Of a stretch of 64,000 bases of DNA, positions 25,715-34,778 are shown piece after piece. A program made the translations under genes and the position numbers. The notes beneath the pieces are model-generated. The model did not search any database. It was not told where the DNA came from and saw nothing but the letters and a program-made list of their open reading frames with translations. This DNA comes from JAMQPK01 sp963761975. GTDB taxonomy: Bacteria; Acidobacteriota; Vicinamibacteria; Vicinamibacterales; JAMQPK01. Location: contig CAVXIR010000002.1 in NCBI GenBank assembly GCA_963761975.1, positions 1,550,001 through 1,614,000 on the forward strand, in the 5' to 3' direction. Each line of letters opens with the position of its first letter. Positions within the stretch are counted from its first letter, which is position 1.

Positions 25715-26794
25715 ATGTTGATGCTCGGTATTGAAACATCGTGCGACGAGACGGCCGCGTCCGTGGTCTCGGAGACCGACGGCTCGTGGACGATCGGATC
25801 GAATGTCGTCGCCTCGCAGGTGAACATCCACCGCGAGTGGGGTGGTGTCGTGCCCGAGCTTGCGTCGCGACAACACATTCGCGACATCTGTGGCGTGGTC
25901 CGTGCAGCGCTCGACACCGCCAAGGCCGATCTGAAGGATCTCGATGCGATTGCCGTGACGCAGGGCCCCGGTCTCGTCGGTTCGCTGCTGGTCGGCGTGT
26001 CGTTCGCGAAATCGCTCGCGCTATCCCTCGATCGTCCGCTCGTGCCGGTACACCACCTTGCCGGCCACATCGAGTCTCTGTTTCTTCAGCACGGCACGAT
26101 CGCGCTCCCTCTGGTCGCCCTGGTCGTCTCGGGGGGGCACACGAGCCTCTATGTCGTCACCGAACCGGGCCGGTACGAGCGCATCGGGCGGACGCGCGAT
26201 GACGCGGCCGGCGAGGCCTACGACAAAGTCGCGAAGCTGCTGGGATTGGGTTATCCGGGCGGCCCGATTGTCGACAAGCGCGCTCGCAATGGCCACGACG
26301 AAGCGATCGCCTTTCCCACTACTCGAATGACACACGCCGATCGAAACGCACCACAGGTGAAAGGCGATTTGGACTTCAGCTTCAGCGGCCTGAAGACCGC
26401 CGTCCTTCGTCACGTGCGCCAGCGTTCCGAAAACCGAGCCTGCCGCGCCGAAGCGCAAACGCGCGAAGGCGGGCCGCTCAGCGACGCGGAGATCGACGAC
26501 ATTTGTGCCAGTTTCCAGCGAGTCGTCGTGGCAACGCTGCTGGATCGCGTGTTCGAGGCGGCCGATCGGTACGGCGCGAACAGTGTTGGGATCGCCGGTG
26601 GCGTGTCAGCGAACGCGCGTCTCAGAAACGATTTCGCGCATCAGGCAGAGCGGCACGGCATTCCAGCCTACGTACCCCACATTTCGCTCTCGACCGACAA
26701 CGCTGCGATGATCGCTGCCGCCGGACTCAGGAATTTTCACGCGGGAAAAAGGGCAGGGCTGGATCTGAATGCGGATGCGTCGCTGGAACTGTGA
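25715..26794 (+). CDS. tsaD: tRNA N6-adenosine threonylcarbamoyltransferase
   Basis: About 359 residues from the ATG at 25715; an ATG at 25721 is equally possible since the family starts close to LGIETSCDETA. It has the metal-binding HHLAGHIES, plus VSGGHTSL, LGLGYPGGP, FSFSGLKTAV and GGVSANARLR, the complete set for the TsaD/Kae1 ASKHA fold. It transfers the threonylcarbamoyl group from TC-AMP to A37 of ANN-decoding tRNAs, working with TsaB and TsaE, which are not in this window. The insertion ENRACRAEAQTREGG before the usual DIAASFQ-like segment (DDICASFQRVVV) is longer than in most homologues. Likely essential. Confidence 0.95.
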   Translation: MLMLGIETSCDETAASVVSETDGSWTIGSNVVASQVNIHREWGGVVPELASRQHIRDICGVVRAALDTAKADLKDLDAIAVTQGPGLVGSLLVGVSFAKSLALSLDRPLVPVHHLAGHIESLFLQHGTIALPLVALVVSGGHTSLYVVTEPGRYERIGRTRDDAAGEAYDKVAKLLGLGYPGGPIVDKRARNGHDEAIAFPTTRMTHADRNAPQVKGDLDFSFSGLKTAVLRHVRQRSENRACRAEAQTREGGPLSDAEIDDICASFQRVVVATLLDRVFEAADRYGANSVGIAGGVSANARLRNDFAHQAERHGIPAYVPHISLSTDNAAMIAAAGLRNFHAGKRAGLDLNADASLEL

Positions 26795-26795
26795 C

Positions 26796-26856
26796 AGGCT
26801 GCGGACTTCGGGCTGCAGGCTTCGGGCCGGCAGCCTGACGCCGGCAGCCTGACGCC

Positions 26857-26862
<6 letters not shown>
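26796..26862. repeat. GGCTGC/GCAGCC inverted word repeat
   Basis: Words CAGGCTGCGGACTTCGGG and CTGCAGGCTTCGGG are followed by two copies of GGCAGCCTGACGCC, so the two halves can pair. The array lies between tsaD and the convergent YjbQ gene and may act as a shared terminator; it reaches the YjbQ stop codon. Confidence 0.6.
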
Positions 26863-27279
<417 letters not shown>

Positions 27280-27300
27280 GCTCGCAGTTCCATTCTTTTT

Positions 27301-27367
27301 ACCACAGAGACCGCAGAGCACACAGAGAAGATAAACGCTTTTCTCTGATCTCTGTGTCCTCTGTGGT
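27301..27367. repeat. ACCACAGAG palindromic element, copy 1
   Basis: A 67-bp inverted repeat starting ACCACAGAG and ending CTCTGTGGT, with inner arms ACAGAGAAG and CTTTTCTCT. It lies between the divergent YjbQ and NTF2-NUDIX genes. A second copy, of nearly the same length, is at 44151-44216. Confidence 0.85.
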
Positions 27368-27397
27368 GAATGTGACGGTCTGTGGTTAAACTTCAGC

Positions 27398-28243
27398 GTG
27401 CCCGCCGATCCGTTCGAGCTCGTCCGCAGATGGTTTCAGGCGTTCAACGCCGGCGATCTCGACGGCCTCACCGCGCTCTATCACGATGACGCCACAAACG
27501 ATTCCGGCGACGTCATTGCGTCCGGGCGCGACGCCGTGCGGCAGGACCTGGCGGCTGCGTTTGCGCGCTCGGCGCACCGGAACGTGCGGATGATCGCTCG
27601 GGTCGAAACCGGCGCGATGCACGCAGAATGGCGTGGCCGCGAGCAGAATGCGAACGGCGAAATCGCGACGAGCGCCGGCTACGATGAGTTCTGGATCGAA
27701 GACGGACTGATTCGGCGTCAGCGCGGAGTTCTGCATCCGCTCAGCTTTCAGGCCGAGGATGAAGTTGCTCCGGTGAATCCGTCACGGCCATCACGACAAT
27801 ATCCCGGCCAGCCGATCGTCGGCGTTGGCGCGGTCATCATCCAGGACGGCCGGGTGGTGCTCGTGAAGCGGCGCTTCGAGCCGCTGGCCGGCCAGTGGAG
27901 CCTGCCAGGGGGGCGGCTGGAGCTTGGCGAGACCCTCGAGGCTGGTCTTGCGAGAGAAATGCTCGAGGAGACCGGGCTCGAAGTCGAGGTCGGACCGGTC
28001 GTCGATGTCTTCGATCGCATCCTGCTCGATCCCGATCGCAAGGTGCGGTATCACTACGTGCTCATCGATTACCTGTGCCGCCCGGTTGGCGGGCGTCTCA
28101 ATCACGGCTCCGACGTCGCCGCTGCCGAGTTCGTCGATCCTGCCGATCTCGATCGCTACCGGCTTACTCCCAAAGCCACTTCCGTGATCGAAACAGCGGT
28201 CGCCGTCGCAAGGACGCATGAATGGCAAACGAACGGGCGCTAA
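27398..28243 (+). CDS. NTF2-like / NUDIX hydrolase fusion protein
   Basis: A 281-residue protein with a GTG start at 27398. Residues about 1-115 form an NTF2/SnoaL-like cone domain (FELVRRWFQAFNAGDLDGL, opening as in the family). Residues about 135-275 are a NUDIX domain with the full box GRLELGETLEAGLAREMLEETGL (G-x5-E-x7-REUXEEXGU). NUDIX enzymes cleave nucleoside diphosphates linked to other groups; the substrate here is unknown. The next gene starts 22 nt inside its 3' end, so they are coupled. The fusion is unusual; the NTF2 part might bind a small ligand or aid dimerisation. Confidence 0.88.
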   Translation: MPADPFELVRRWFQAFNAGDLDGLTALYHDDATNDSGDVIASGRDAVRQDLAAAFARSAHRNVRMIARVETGAMHAEWRGREQNANGEIATSAGYDEFWIEDGLIRRQRGVLHPLSFQAEDEVAPVNPSRPSRQYPGQPIVGVGAVIIQDGRVVLVKRRFEPLAGQWSLPGGRLELGETLEAGLAREMLEETGLEVEVGPVVDVFDRILLDPDRKVRYHYVLIDYLCRPVGGRLNHGSDVAAAEFVDPADLDRYRLTPKATSVIETAVAVARTHEWQTNGR

Positions 28244-29013
28244 TCACGGGCGGGTCCGTCGGTATCGGAGCGGCGCTCGCCGAGGTTTTCGCCGGGCATG
28301 GCCACGACCTGATTCTCGTGTCTCGCAAGCGCGACAAGCTCGAGGCGCGCGCAAATGACATCCAGAAGAAATTTGGCGTCGCGGTTGTCTCCCTGCCGGA
28401 AGACTTGACCGACCCGCAGGGACCGCGCCGGTTGCATCAGGCCGTTGTCGACCGCGGTCTCGACGTTCATTATCTCGTCAACAATGCGGGCGTCGGTTTG
28501 TACGGGAAATTCGCCACGACCGATCTCGACGCCGAGCTGAAGATGATTCAGCTCAACTCGACATCGGTGGTCGAGCTCACCAAGCGATTTCTCCCACAGA
28601 TGATCGAACGGAAGAGCGGCCGGATTTTGAACGTCGCGTCGACGGCTGCGTTCGTGCCGGGCCCGTGGATGTCGGTCTATTACGCGAGCAAAGCATTCGT
28701 GCTCTCGTTTTCGCTGGCAATTGACTACGAGCTGAGGCCGAACGGCATCACGGTCACGGCGTTGTGCCCCGGGCCGACCGAATCGGAGTTCAAGGTGCGC
28801 GCCGCCTCGGAGCGTTCGCGCCTGTTCGAGGCGTTCCTCATGGATGCGCCGCGCGTGGCGCGGGTTGGATACGAGGCAATGATGAAGGGGAAAGTTGTGG
28901 CCATTCCGGGGCTTCGGAATAAGCTGATTCCGGTGGTCGCCCGCCTCGCGCCGCGGCCGTTGATCGCCCAGTTGTCGCACAGGGCGGCCAGGCCATCGGA
29001 GAAAAAAGGCTGA
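28222..29013 (+). CDS. short-chain dehydrogenase/reductase
   Basis: A 263-residue classical SDR. It has the cofactor motif ITGGSVGIGAALA (TGxxxGIG), NNAG, an active-site Ser in NVASTAAFVPG and the catalytic YYASK. The basic residue after the second strand (SRKRDKLEARA) suggests NADP(H) preference. Substrate is unknown; its family resembles the DltE/YqjQ-like SDRs. It overlaps the NUDIX gene by 22 nt. The 3' end is followed by GGGCGAAGCGCTAAG-like words. Confidence 0.9.
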   Translation: MANERALITGGSVGIGAALAEVFAGHGHDLILVSRKRDKLEARANDIQKKFGVAVVSLPEDLTDPQGPRRLHQAVVDRGLDVHYLVNNAGVGLYGKFATTDLDAELKMIQLNSTSVVELTKRFLPQMIERKSGRILNVASTAAFVPGPWMSVYYASKAFVLSFSLAIDYELRPNGITVTALCPGPTESEFKVRAASERSRLFEAFLMDAPRVARVGYEAMMKGKVVAIPGLRNKLIPVVARLAPRPLIAQLSHRAARPSEKKG

Positions 29014-29044
29014 GGGCGAAGCGCTAAGTGATGAGGGCTAAGCG

Positions 29045-29605
29045 ATGTTTGAGCTGACGCGCGAGAACGCGTGGAATCTCCTTACTGAGTACACCAAGAG
29101 CGAGAGCTTGCGGAAGCATGCGCTCGCCGTCGAGGCGGCCGTACGCGGGTACGCGCGGAAGTTCGGTGAGGATGAAGAGACGTGGGGGCTCGTCGCGCTG
29201 CTGCATGACTTCGATTACGAGCAATATCCCGATCTGAACGATCATCCGTTTCGCGGTGCGGAGATTCTGCGCGAACGCGGCTGTCCGGCATTCGTCGTTC
29301 GTGCCATCCTGTCTCACGGCGAGCACACGAACACGCCCCGCGAGTCCAGGCTCGAGCATTCGCTCTTTGCCTGCGACGAGATGGCAGGATTCGTGACGGC
29401 GGCGGCACTCGTGCGTCCGTCAAGAAGCGTCCAGGATCTCGAGCCCTCGTCTGTCATCAAGCGGATGAAAGACAAAGCGTTCGCAAAGGGCGTCAGCCGG
29501 GACGACCTCAGAAAAGGCGCCGAGGAACTCGGGTTGCCACTCGACGAGCACATCAGAAACGTGATCGCCTTCATGAGGGAACGGAGAGAGGTGCTTGGGC
29601 TCTGA
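29045..29605 (+). CDS. HD-domain (HDIG-type) phosphohydrolase-like protein
   Basis: A 186-residue HD-superfamily protein. The first His is in LRKHALAVEAA, the HD doublet in ALLHDFDYEQYP, and a later His/Asp pair in ILSHGEHTNTP and FACDEMAG. Such small proteins are metal-dependent phosphohydrolases, often acting on nucleotides, but the substrate cannot be named. It starts 31 bp after the SDR gene within word-repeat sequence (AGGGCTAAGCG) and is followed by a large inverted repeat array. Confidence 0.85.
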   Translation: MFELTRENAWNLLTEYTKSESLRKHALAVEAAVRGYARKFGEDEETWGLVALLHDFDYEQYPDLNDHPFRGAEILRERGCPAFVVRAILSHGEHTNTPRESRLEHSLFACDEMAGFVTAAALVRPSRSVQDLEPSSVIKRMKDKAFAKGVSRDDLRKGAEELGLPLDEHIRNVIAFMRERREVLGL

Positions 29606-29617
29606 GACAGCAACAGC

Positions 29618-29738
29618 GGTTCTGGGTTCCGGGTGCTGCGTTCTAGGTTCTGGTGCTACGTTCTTGGTTCGGCAGAAGAACCCAGAACCCAGCACCTTCG
29701 CACCTGAACCCAGCACCCAGAACCCAGCACCTAGAACC
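29618..29738. repeat. GGTTCTGGG inverted word array, copy 1
   Basis: The left half is built of GGTTCTGGG/GGTGCTGCG words and the right half of the complementary CCCAGAACC/CCCAGCACC words, so the two sides can form a long imperfect hairpin. It sits between the HD gene and the ABC exporter operon. Sister arrays lie at 43384-43502 and 45735-45849. Confidence 0.88.
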
Positions 29739-29784
29739 ACAACCACCGGGAACAGGCCTATACCGAGGTTCGTATAGACAACTG

Positions 29785-30705
29785 ATGTCGGACACCGTTG
29801 CCCTTCTCGAGCAGGTCGGGGTGCGCTATGGCACACAGTGGGCGCTTTCCGGTGTCTCGGCTGCGTTTCCGGCCGGAGCGGTCGGGCTGCTCGGACCCAA
29901 TGGCGCCGGCAAGAGCACCATGCTGAAGGCGCTGCTCGGGCTGATTACGCCCGACAACGGCCGCATTGCCGTGCTCGATCTCGACGTCGCCGTGGCGCCG
30001 CTCGAAATCCGCGCCCGCGTCGGGTACATGCCGGAAAACGACGCCCAGATTCCGGGCATGAACGCCGTGTCGTTTGTCGCCTATTGCGCCGAGCTCTCGG
30101 GCTTGCCGGCGGCCGATGCCATGCAGCGCGCTCACGAGGTTCTGTACTACGTTGGTTTGGGAGAAGCGCGCTATCGCAACGTCGAGACCTATTCGACCGG
30201 CATGAAGCAGCGCATCAAGCTGGCGCAGGCGCTCGTGCACGATCCCGATCTGCTGCTGCTCGATGAGCCGACCAACGGCATGGACCCGAAGGGGCGCGAA
30301 GAGATGCTCGCGCTCGTCCGCGATATCGCACACAACAAACACATCAGCCTGATTCTCTCTTCACACGTGATGCCCGACGTCGAATCGGTCTGCGACGCGG
30401 TCGTCGTGATGAACCGGGGCCAGGTCGTCATGCAGGGGCCGATCGCGTCGCTCAAGAAGCCCGCCGGCCACATCTTCGAGGTGCGCGTGAAAGGCGACCG
30501 GGACGCCTTCGTAGACCGGCTCCGCTCGCTCGCATTTGAATGCCGCGAAACCGACGCCGATGAGTTCCGCGTCTTGATGCCTCCTGGCGCCGTCCCGGAA
30601 CAGCTGTTCTCGTCTGCGGCGCAGGTCGGTGCGCAGGTGCGGCACCTCAAGCAGAGCGTTCCCACGCTCGAAGACGTCTTCGCGCAAGCGATGGGGGAGG
30701 AATAA
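29785..30705 (+). CDS. ABC exporter ATPase 1
   Basis: About 306 residues from the ATG at 29785 (MSDTVALLEQVGVRYG); the frame is open further upstream but there encodes the word repeat. It has Walker A GPNGAGKST, the Q-loop region VGYMPENDAQIPGM, signature YSTGMKQRIKLAQALVHD and Walker B LLLLDEPTNGMDP, and a C-terminal extension of about 80 residues typical of CcmA/NosF-like export ATPases. It is the first gene of a four-gene cluster of two ATPase/permease pairs with 0-4 nt spacing. Substrate is not predictable. Confidence 0.92.
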   Translation: MSDTVALLEQVGVRYGTQWALSGVSAAFPAGAVGLLGPNGAGKSTMLKALLGLITPDNGRIAVLDLDVAVAPLEIRARVGYMPENDAQIPGMNAVSFVAYCAELSGLPAADAMQRAHEVLYYVGLGEARYRNVETYSTGMKQRIKLAQALVHDPDLLLLDEPTNGMDPKGREEMLALVRDIAHNKHISLILSSHVMPDVESVCDAVVVMNRGQVVMQGPIASLKKPAGHIFEVRVKGDRDAFVDRLRSLAFECRETDADEFRVLMPPGAVPEQLFSSAAQVGAQVRHLKQSVPTLEDVFAQAMGEE

Positions 30706-31554
30706 TTGCCGATCCATCGCGAGCGATACAGACGGCGCGAAGGCGGCATCGATCTCAGAGGCCGGGCGTGGATGGTTATCGCGGCAAACGGTCTGCGCAC
30801 GCTCGCCCGCAAGCGGGCATTCTTGTTTCTGATGATCCTTGCGTGGATGCCGGTCGTCGTGCGGGGCGTGCAGATTTGGGCGGCCGCGAATGTGCCGGGG
30901 ATGTCCCAGATGGGAATGCTGGCGATCACTCCTCGCACGTTCCGCGATTTTCTCAACCAGCAAGAGCCGCTCGTGTTCTTCATCACCGTGTATGTGGGAT
31001 CGGGACTGATTGCCGACGACATCCGCGCCAAGGCTCTTCAGTTGTACCTGTCTCGGCCGGTCACCCGCTCGCAGTACATAGCCGGCAAGGCGGCGATCCT
31101 GATGGCAACGCTCGCAGCCGTCACCTGGCTGCCTGCTTTGCTGCTGTTGCTGCTCGTGCCCGCGTTCATGGGCAGCATGGCCTTCATCAGCGGCAACCTG
31201 TCGCTCATCCCCTCGATCTCGGCGTACTCGGTCATCCAGATCACGTTGTCTGTATTTCTCATTCTCGCGTTGTCGTCGCTGAGCAACAGTCGGTGGTTCG
31301 TGGCCGTGATGTACGCCGGCCTTGCGCTCTTCTCTCACGCTGTCTACGGCGTGATTGCGGGCGTTGGCAGCAGCACGATGTTTTCATGGATCTCGATCTT
31401 CGCCAACGTCCATCAGGTTGGCGATGTGCTGTTCCGCGTGCCGCCGCGTTACAACACGCCCCCGCTCGTGTCGGCTGCGGTCATCATGGCGACCATCGCG
31501 ATCTCGGCGCTGGTGCTCAAGCGTCGTATACGCGCGATCGAGGTGGTGACGTGA
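30706..31554 (+). CDS. ABC exporter permease 1
   Basis: A 282-residue polytopic protein of the ABC-2 type permease class, with a TTG start directly after the ATPase stop. Helices are visible at RAFLFLMILAWMPVVVRG, an extracellular region, then VYVGSGLIADDIRAKALQLY (the ABC-2 consensus for loss of integrity control), and four more hydrophobic segments. The paralogous second permease has the equivalent GTSLISDEVEDRTITYLF. It partners with ATPase 1 or 2. The GTGA overlap with the next gene indicates coupling. Confidence 0.88.
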   Translation: MPIHRERYRRREGGIDLRGRAWMVIAANGLRTLARKRAFLFLMILAWMPVVVRGVQIWAAANVPGMSQMGMLAITPRTFRDFLNQQEPLVFFITVYVGSGLIADDIRAKALQLYLSRPVTRSQYIAGKAAILMATLAAVTWLPALLLLLLVPAFMGSMAFISGNLSLIPSISAYSVIQITLSVFLILALSSLSNSRWFVAVMYAGLALFSHAVYGVIAGVGSSTMFSWISIFANVHQVGDVLFRVPPRYNTPPLVSAAVIMATIAISALVLKRRIRAIEVVT

Positions 31555-32477
31555 CGACGGCCGTCGTCGAGACAGATCACCTGTCGAAGTGGTACGGACA
31601 GGTGATCGGATTGAATGACGTCACGCTGACGATTGGTGGCGGCGTCACCGGACTGCTTGGCCCGAACGGCGCCGGCAAATCGACGCTCTTGAAGCTGATC
31701 ACCGGCCAGCTGAAGCCGAGTAAGGGTTCCGTAAGAATTCTTGGCGAGCCGGTGTGGGGGAATCCTGGAATCTTCCTTCGGATGGGTGTCTGTCCGGAGC
31801 AGGACGCCTTCTACGATCGGATGACGGGCCACGAATGGGTGACGGCGCTGCTTCGTCTCCACGGTTACGGAGAACGCGACGCTGCCGACGCCGCAATGGC
31901 CGCCCTCAACGAGGTCGATTTGACGGAGGCGGCAAACAAGCGCATCGGCGCTTACAGCAAGGGGATGCGTCAGCGCGTCAAGCTCGCCCAGGCGCTTGCG
32001 CATCAGCCCGATCTGCTCATCCTCGACGAGCCGTTGTCGGGGATGGATCCCCTCGCCCGCCGTAAAACGATACGGCTGCTGCGCAACTGGGCCAGCATGG
32101 GGCGCAACGTCATCGTCTCGAGCCACATCCTTCACGAAATCGAAGCGCTGACCTCCGACATTCTGCTGATGCATCACGGTCGCGTGCTTGCCGAAGGCAA
32201 CGTGCACCAGATACGCGATCTCATCGACGAACATCCACATACAGTCTGTTTGCGCTCGAAGCAGCCGCGTGCGCTTGCGACGACGCTCGTCGCCAATGAG
32301 GACGTGTTGAGCGTGCGCTTCGAGGAAGACGCGGTCTTCGTGCAAACCGCGAAGCCCGACGCGTTTTACGCGCGCGTGACCGAAATGGCAGCGAACGACG
32401 GCGCGGGCGACATTTACGAGATCACGTCGCCCGACGACAATCTGCAGGCTGTCTTCGAATATCTGGTCAAGTCATGA
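31551..32477 (+). CDS. ABC exporter ATPase 2
   Basis: About 308 residues starting with GTG at 31551, overlapping the permease stop (GTGA). Walker A GPNGAGKST, CPEQDAFYDRMTG Q-loop region, signature YSKGMRQRVKLAQALAHQ and Walker B LLILDEPLSGMDPLAR are all intact. The C-terminal 80 residues (HTVCLRSKQPRALATTL...) form the accessory domain seen in ATPase 1. A longer open frame upstream only shadows the permease gene. Paralogue of ATPase 1; the arrangement suggests ancient duplication of a pair. Confidence 0.92.
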   Translation: MTTAVVETDHLSKWYGQVIGLNDVTLTIGGGVTGLLGPNGAGKSTLLKLITGQLKPSKGSVRILGEPVWGNPGIFLRMGVCPEQDAFYDRMTGHEWVTALLRLHGYGERDAADAAMAALNEVDLTEAANKRIGAYSKGMRQRVKLAQALAHQPDLLILDEPLSGMDPLARRKTIRLLRNWASMGRNVIVSSHILHEIEALTSDILLMHHGRVLAEGNVHQIRDLIDEHPHTVCLRSKQPRALATTLVANEDVLSVRFEEDAVFVQTAKPDAFYARVTEMAANDGAGDIYEITSPDDNLQAVFEYLVKS

Positions 32478-33325
32478 GCCCCTCGACTCGCTCCGCTCGC
32501 TCGGGACAAGGCCGGTACTGGAACGCGGTGCTTCGGGTCTTCGACATCTCGATCAACCAGATGCTCTGGTCGAGACGCACGGTCTTCATGCTGCTTGCGA
32601 CCGGCGCGCCGGTTGCGATTGCCGTGCTGCTTCGTGTCATCAACGAGGTAGGCATGTCGTCCTTCAGAGTGAATGGCGTGCCCGTGCCGGGTCCGGTCAT
32701 TTTCGGCGGCATGATCTGGCTGCTGTATCTTCGTTTTGTCGTGCCGGTGCTCGGCGCGTTCTACGGAACGTCTTTGATTTCAGACGAGGTCGAAGATCGC
32801 ACGATCACGTATCTTTTCACGCGTCCGGTGCCGCGGGGCGCGATCATCATCGGCAAATATGTGGCCTATCTGGTGTGCACGGGTCTTGTCGTGCTGCCGT
32901 CAGTGACGACGGTTTTCTTTCTGATTACGCCGATCGGCGGCGGCAGTATCGGCGCGACGTTTCCGCATCTCGTGATTGATCTCGGCCTGCTGGCGCTGGG
33001 TCTCGCGGTGTATGGCGCTGTTTTCGCGCTCATCGGTGCGCTCGTGCCGCGGCCGCTCGTTGCCGGGCTCGTGCTGGTGTTCGGGTGGGAGCAGGTCGCT
33101 CTCATCGTGCCCGGCTACCTGCGCCGTTTCACCGTCGCGCACTACCTGCAGTCGCTCGTTCCACACTCGATGCCGCAGGACGACACCGTCACGGCGATTC
33201 AGTCCCTTTTTGCCGAGCCACCGTCGCCGCTGACCAACCTCATCTCGCTCGCGGCGATTCTTGGCGTCGCGCTGTGGCTGGCCGCGCGAACGGTCGAAAA
33301 AAAGGAGTACATACTGGACCAATAG
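32474..33325 (+). CDS. ABC exporter permease 2
   Basis: A 283-residue ABC-2 type permease. The N-terminal helix is VFMLLATGAPVAIAVLLRV, followed by WLLYLRFVVPVLGAFYGTSLISDEVEDRT and further hydrophobic helices, ending in WLAARTVEKKEYILDQ. Its ATG overlaps the preceding stop by 4 nt. It completes the two-pair exporter. The stop is followed by 361 nt without a gene, filled by two repeat arrays. Confidence 0.88.
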   Translation: MSPSTRSARSGQGRYWNAVLRVFDISINQMLWSRRTVFMLLATGAPVAIAVLLRVINEVGMSSFRVNGVPVPGPVIFGGMIWLLYLRFVVPVLGAFYGTSLISDEVEDRTITYLFTRPVPRGAIIIGKYVAYLVCTGLVVLPSVTTVFFLITPIGGGSIGATFPHLVIDLGLLALGLAVYGAVFALIGALVPRPLVAGLVLVFGWEQVALIVPGYLRRFTVAHYLQSLVPHSMPQDDTVTAIQSLFAEPPSPLTNLISLAAILGVALWLAARTVEKKEYILDQ

Positions 33326-33342
33326 TGATGGGTGCGATGGGT

Positions 33343-33511
33343 GCGTTCGTAGGGTTCGTGGGGTTCGTGGGGTTCGTGGGGTTCGTAGGGTTCGTGGGGT
33401 TCGTAGGGTTCGTGGGGTTCGTGGGGTTCGTAGAGTTCGTGGGGTTCGTAGAGTTCGTGGGGTTCGTAGAGTTCGTGGGTTCGTGAGGTTCGTGAGGTTC
33501 GTGAGGTTCGG
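33343..33511. repeat. GGTTCGTGG 9-nt tandem array
   Basis: About 18 near-exact copies of a 9-nt word (GGGTTCGTG with G/A changes) follow the exporter operon in one orientation. The frame is open on both strands through the array but I do not regard it as coding. The complementary word is at 36907-36969. Confidence 0.88.
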
Positions 33512-33524
33512 GGTTCGGCTGCCC

Positions 33525-33624
33525 GCACCTAACGCACCCGTCGCACCTAACGCACCCGTCGCACCTAACGCACCCGTCGCACCTAACGCACCTGTCGCAC
33601 CCAACGCACCTGTCGCACCCAACG
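33525..33624. repeat. GCACCTAAC/GCACCCGTC 9-nt tandem array
   Basis: About eleven copies of a 9-nt word, the reverse complement of the GGTGCGNNN word at 1348-1517 and 48404-48540. It fills the rest of the spacer between the exporter operon and the gene at 33687. Confidence 0.88.
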
Positions 33625-33686
33625 CCTTCCCGTTTTCGGTTCAGGGAACTGGCAACCTCGCGGATTCGTCTCATTCTGTATCAGCC

Positions 33687-34706
33687 ATGACCAAAAAGAC
33701 CCGCTATTTCCTGTTCGGTGCGGTCGGCGCGCTCGTCGTGGGGCTTGGGGGCGGGTTGATTGCATATCTGGCCTATAACCGGGTCGCCGGAGTGCCCGAG
33801 GGGCTGCCTGCGGAGGTCAGATACGTGCCGGCGAACGCAGAGGTGGTGGCGTATGCCAACATCCAGGCGGTCATGAACTCAGATCTGCGTCGCGAGCTCC
33901 TGCCGACAATCGAGGGCGGGTCGCACAAGGGCCGGCAGATGATGAACGACTTCGGCGTCGATCTCGAAAAACAGGTCCATCACATCGTGGCCTATGTCGA
34001 GCCGTACTCGGCGCCCGATCCGCAGGAACAGGGGCAATCCCAGTTTCCGAACGCCTTAGTGCTTGTTCAGGGCTCCTTCGACCAGGCGCGCATCGAGCAG
34101 CTCATCCGTGAACGCGCCGGTGCCATGGAAGACCACAACGGCAAGAAAATTTTCGTGCACCGCGAGGACGGCAAGGAATTCGCCCTCGGGCTGGCGGCGC
34201 CCGATCTGATCGCGATCGGCCAGGGCAGTCTCGTCCGCGGGGCGCTCGATCGTGCGCGCCAAGGATCACGCAATGTGCAAGACATCACGACCAATGCCGA
34301 GATGATGAATCTCATTCGCGATAACGCCGGCAGCACGGCATGGGTCGTCGGGCAATTCGACGCCGTGCGCCGCCGGATGCGGCTGCCGAGCGAGGTCGCC
34401 GGCCAGGTCCCGCCGGTGCGGCTCATGTCGGTCAAGGCGAACGTGAATGGCGGCATGAAGGCGACGATTCGCGCGGAGACCGGCGACAAGGCTGCCGCCG
34501 ATCAGCTGCGCGACGTCGTGCGTGGTTTCGTCTCGCTCGCGCGTCTCCAGGGCAGTGGTCAGCCTGCCTTCGAGAGCGCGCTGAAATCGATCGAGCTCTC
34601 CGGAACCGACAAGACCGTACAGATGTCCTTTGCCGTGGCGCCCGACACGCTGCGCATGCTCGCCCTTCGCCGCCGCGGCGGCCCGGACGCTGAACCGGGA
34701 AAGTGA
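33687..34706 (+). CDS. membrane-anchored protein of unknown function
   Basis: About 339 residues from the ATG at 33687. Upstream in-frame sequence encodes only repeats. An N-terminal membrane anchor (YFLFGAVGALVVGLGGGLIAYLA) precedes a large soluble, probably periplasmic, domain with alternating strands (VRYVPANAEVVAYANIQAVM; PNALVLVQGSFDQARIEQLI; DLIAIGQGSLVRGALDRA). The layout resembles DUF3352-like proteins but I do not claim that family. The C-terminus is basic and Gly-rich. It follows the ABC exporter after a repeat-filled spacer, so a link to it is possible but unproven. Confidence 0.75.
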   Translation: MTKKTRYFLFGAVGALVVGLGGGLIAYLAYNRVAGVPEGLPAEVRYVPANAEVVAYANIQAVMNSDLRRELLPTIEGGSHKGRQMMNDFGVDLEKQVHHIVAYVEPYSAPDPQEQGQSQFPNALVLVQGSFDQARIEQLIRERAGAMEDHNGKKIFVHREDGKEFALGLAAPDLIAIGQGSLVRGALDRARQGSRNVQDITTNAEMMNLIRDNAGSTAWVVGQFDAVRRRMRLPSEVAGQVPPVRLMSVKANVNGGMKATIRAETGDKAAADQLRDVVRGFVSLARLQGSGQPAFESALKSIELSGTDKTVQMSFAVAPDTLRMLALRRRGGPDAEPGK

Positions 34707-34708
34707 TC

Positions 34709-34768
34709 TAAGATCCAGAATCCAGAATCTGGAATCTAGAAGCCAGTTTTTTAGATTCTGGTTTCCAG
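34709..34768. repeat. CCAGAATC/GATTCTGG inverted word spacer
   Basis: Words ATCCAGAATCC and AATCTGGAATCTAG precede TTAGATTCTGGTTTCCAG, which pairs with the first half. It fills the spacer before the cyclotransferase-like gene. Confidence 0.7.
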
Positions 34769-34778
34769 TACCGCCCAA

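Noticed and set aside
24598..26070. A 490-codon minus-strand frame opposite mtnA and tsaD
   Set aside because: Both plus-strand genes are unmistakable and the antisense product has no family features.
33343..33624. CRISPR-like regular repeats
   Set aside because: The units are only 9 nt with no unique spacers between them; they are tandem arrays, and no cas genes are nearby.
33261..33686. An N-terminal extension with VRGVRGV repeats for the gene at 33687
   Set aside because: It overlaps the permease gene and the repeat arrays; the true membrane anchor begins at MTKKTRY.
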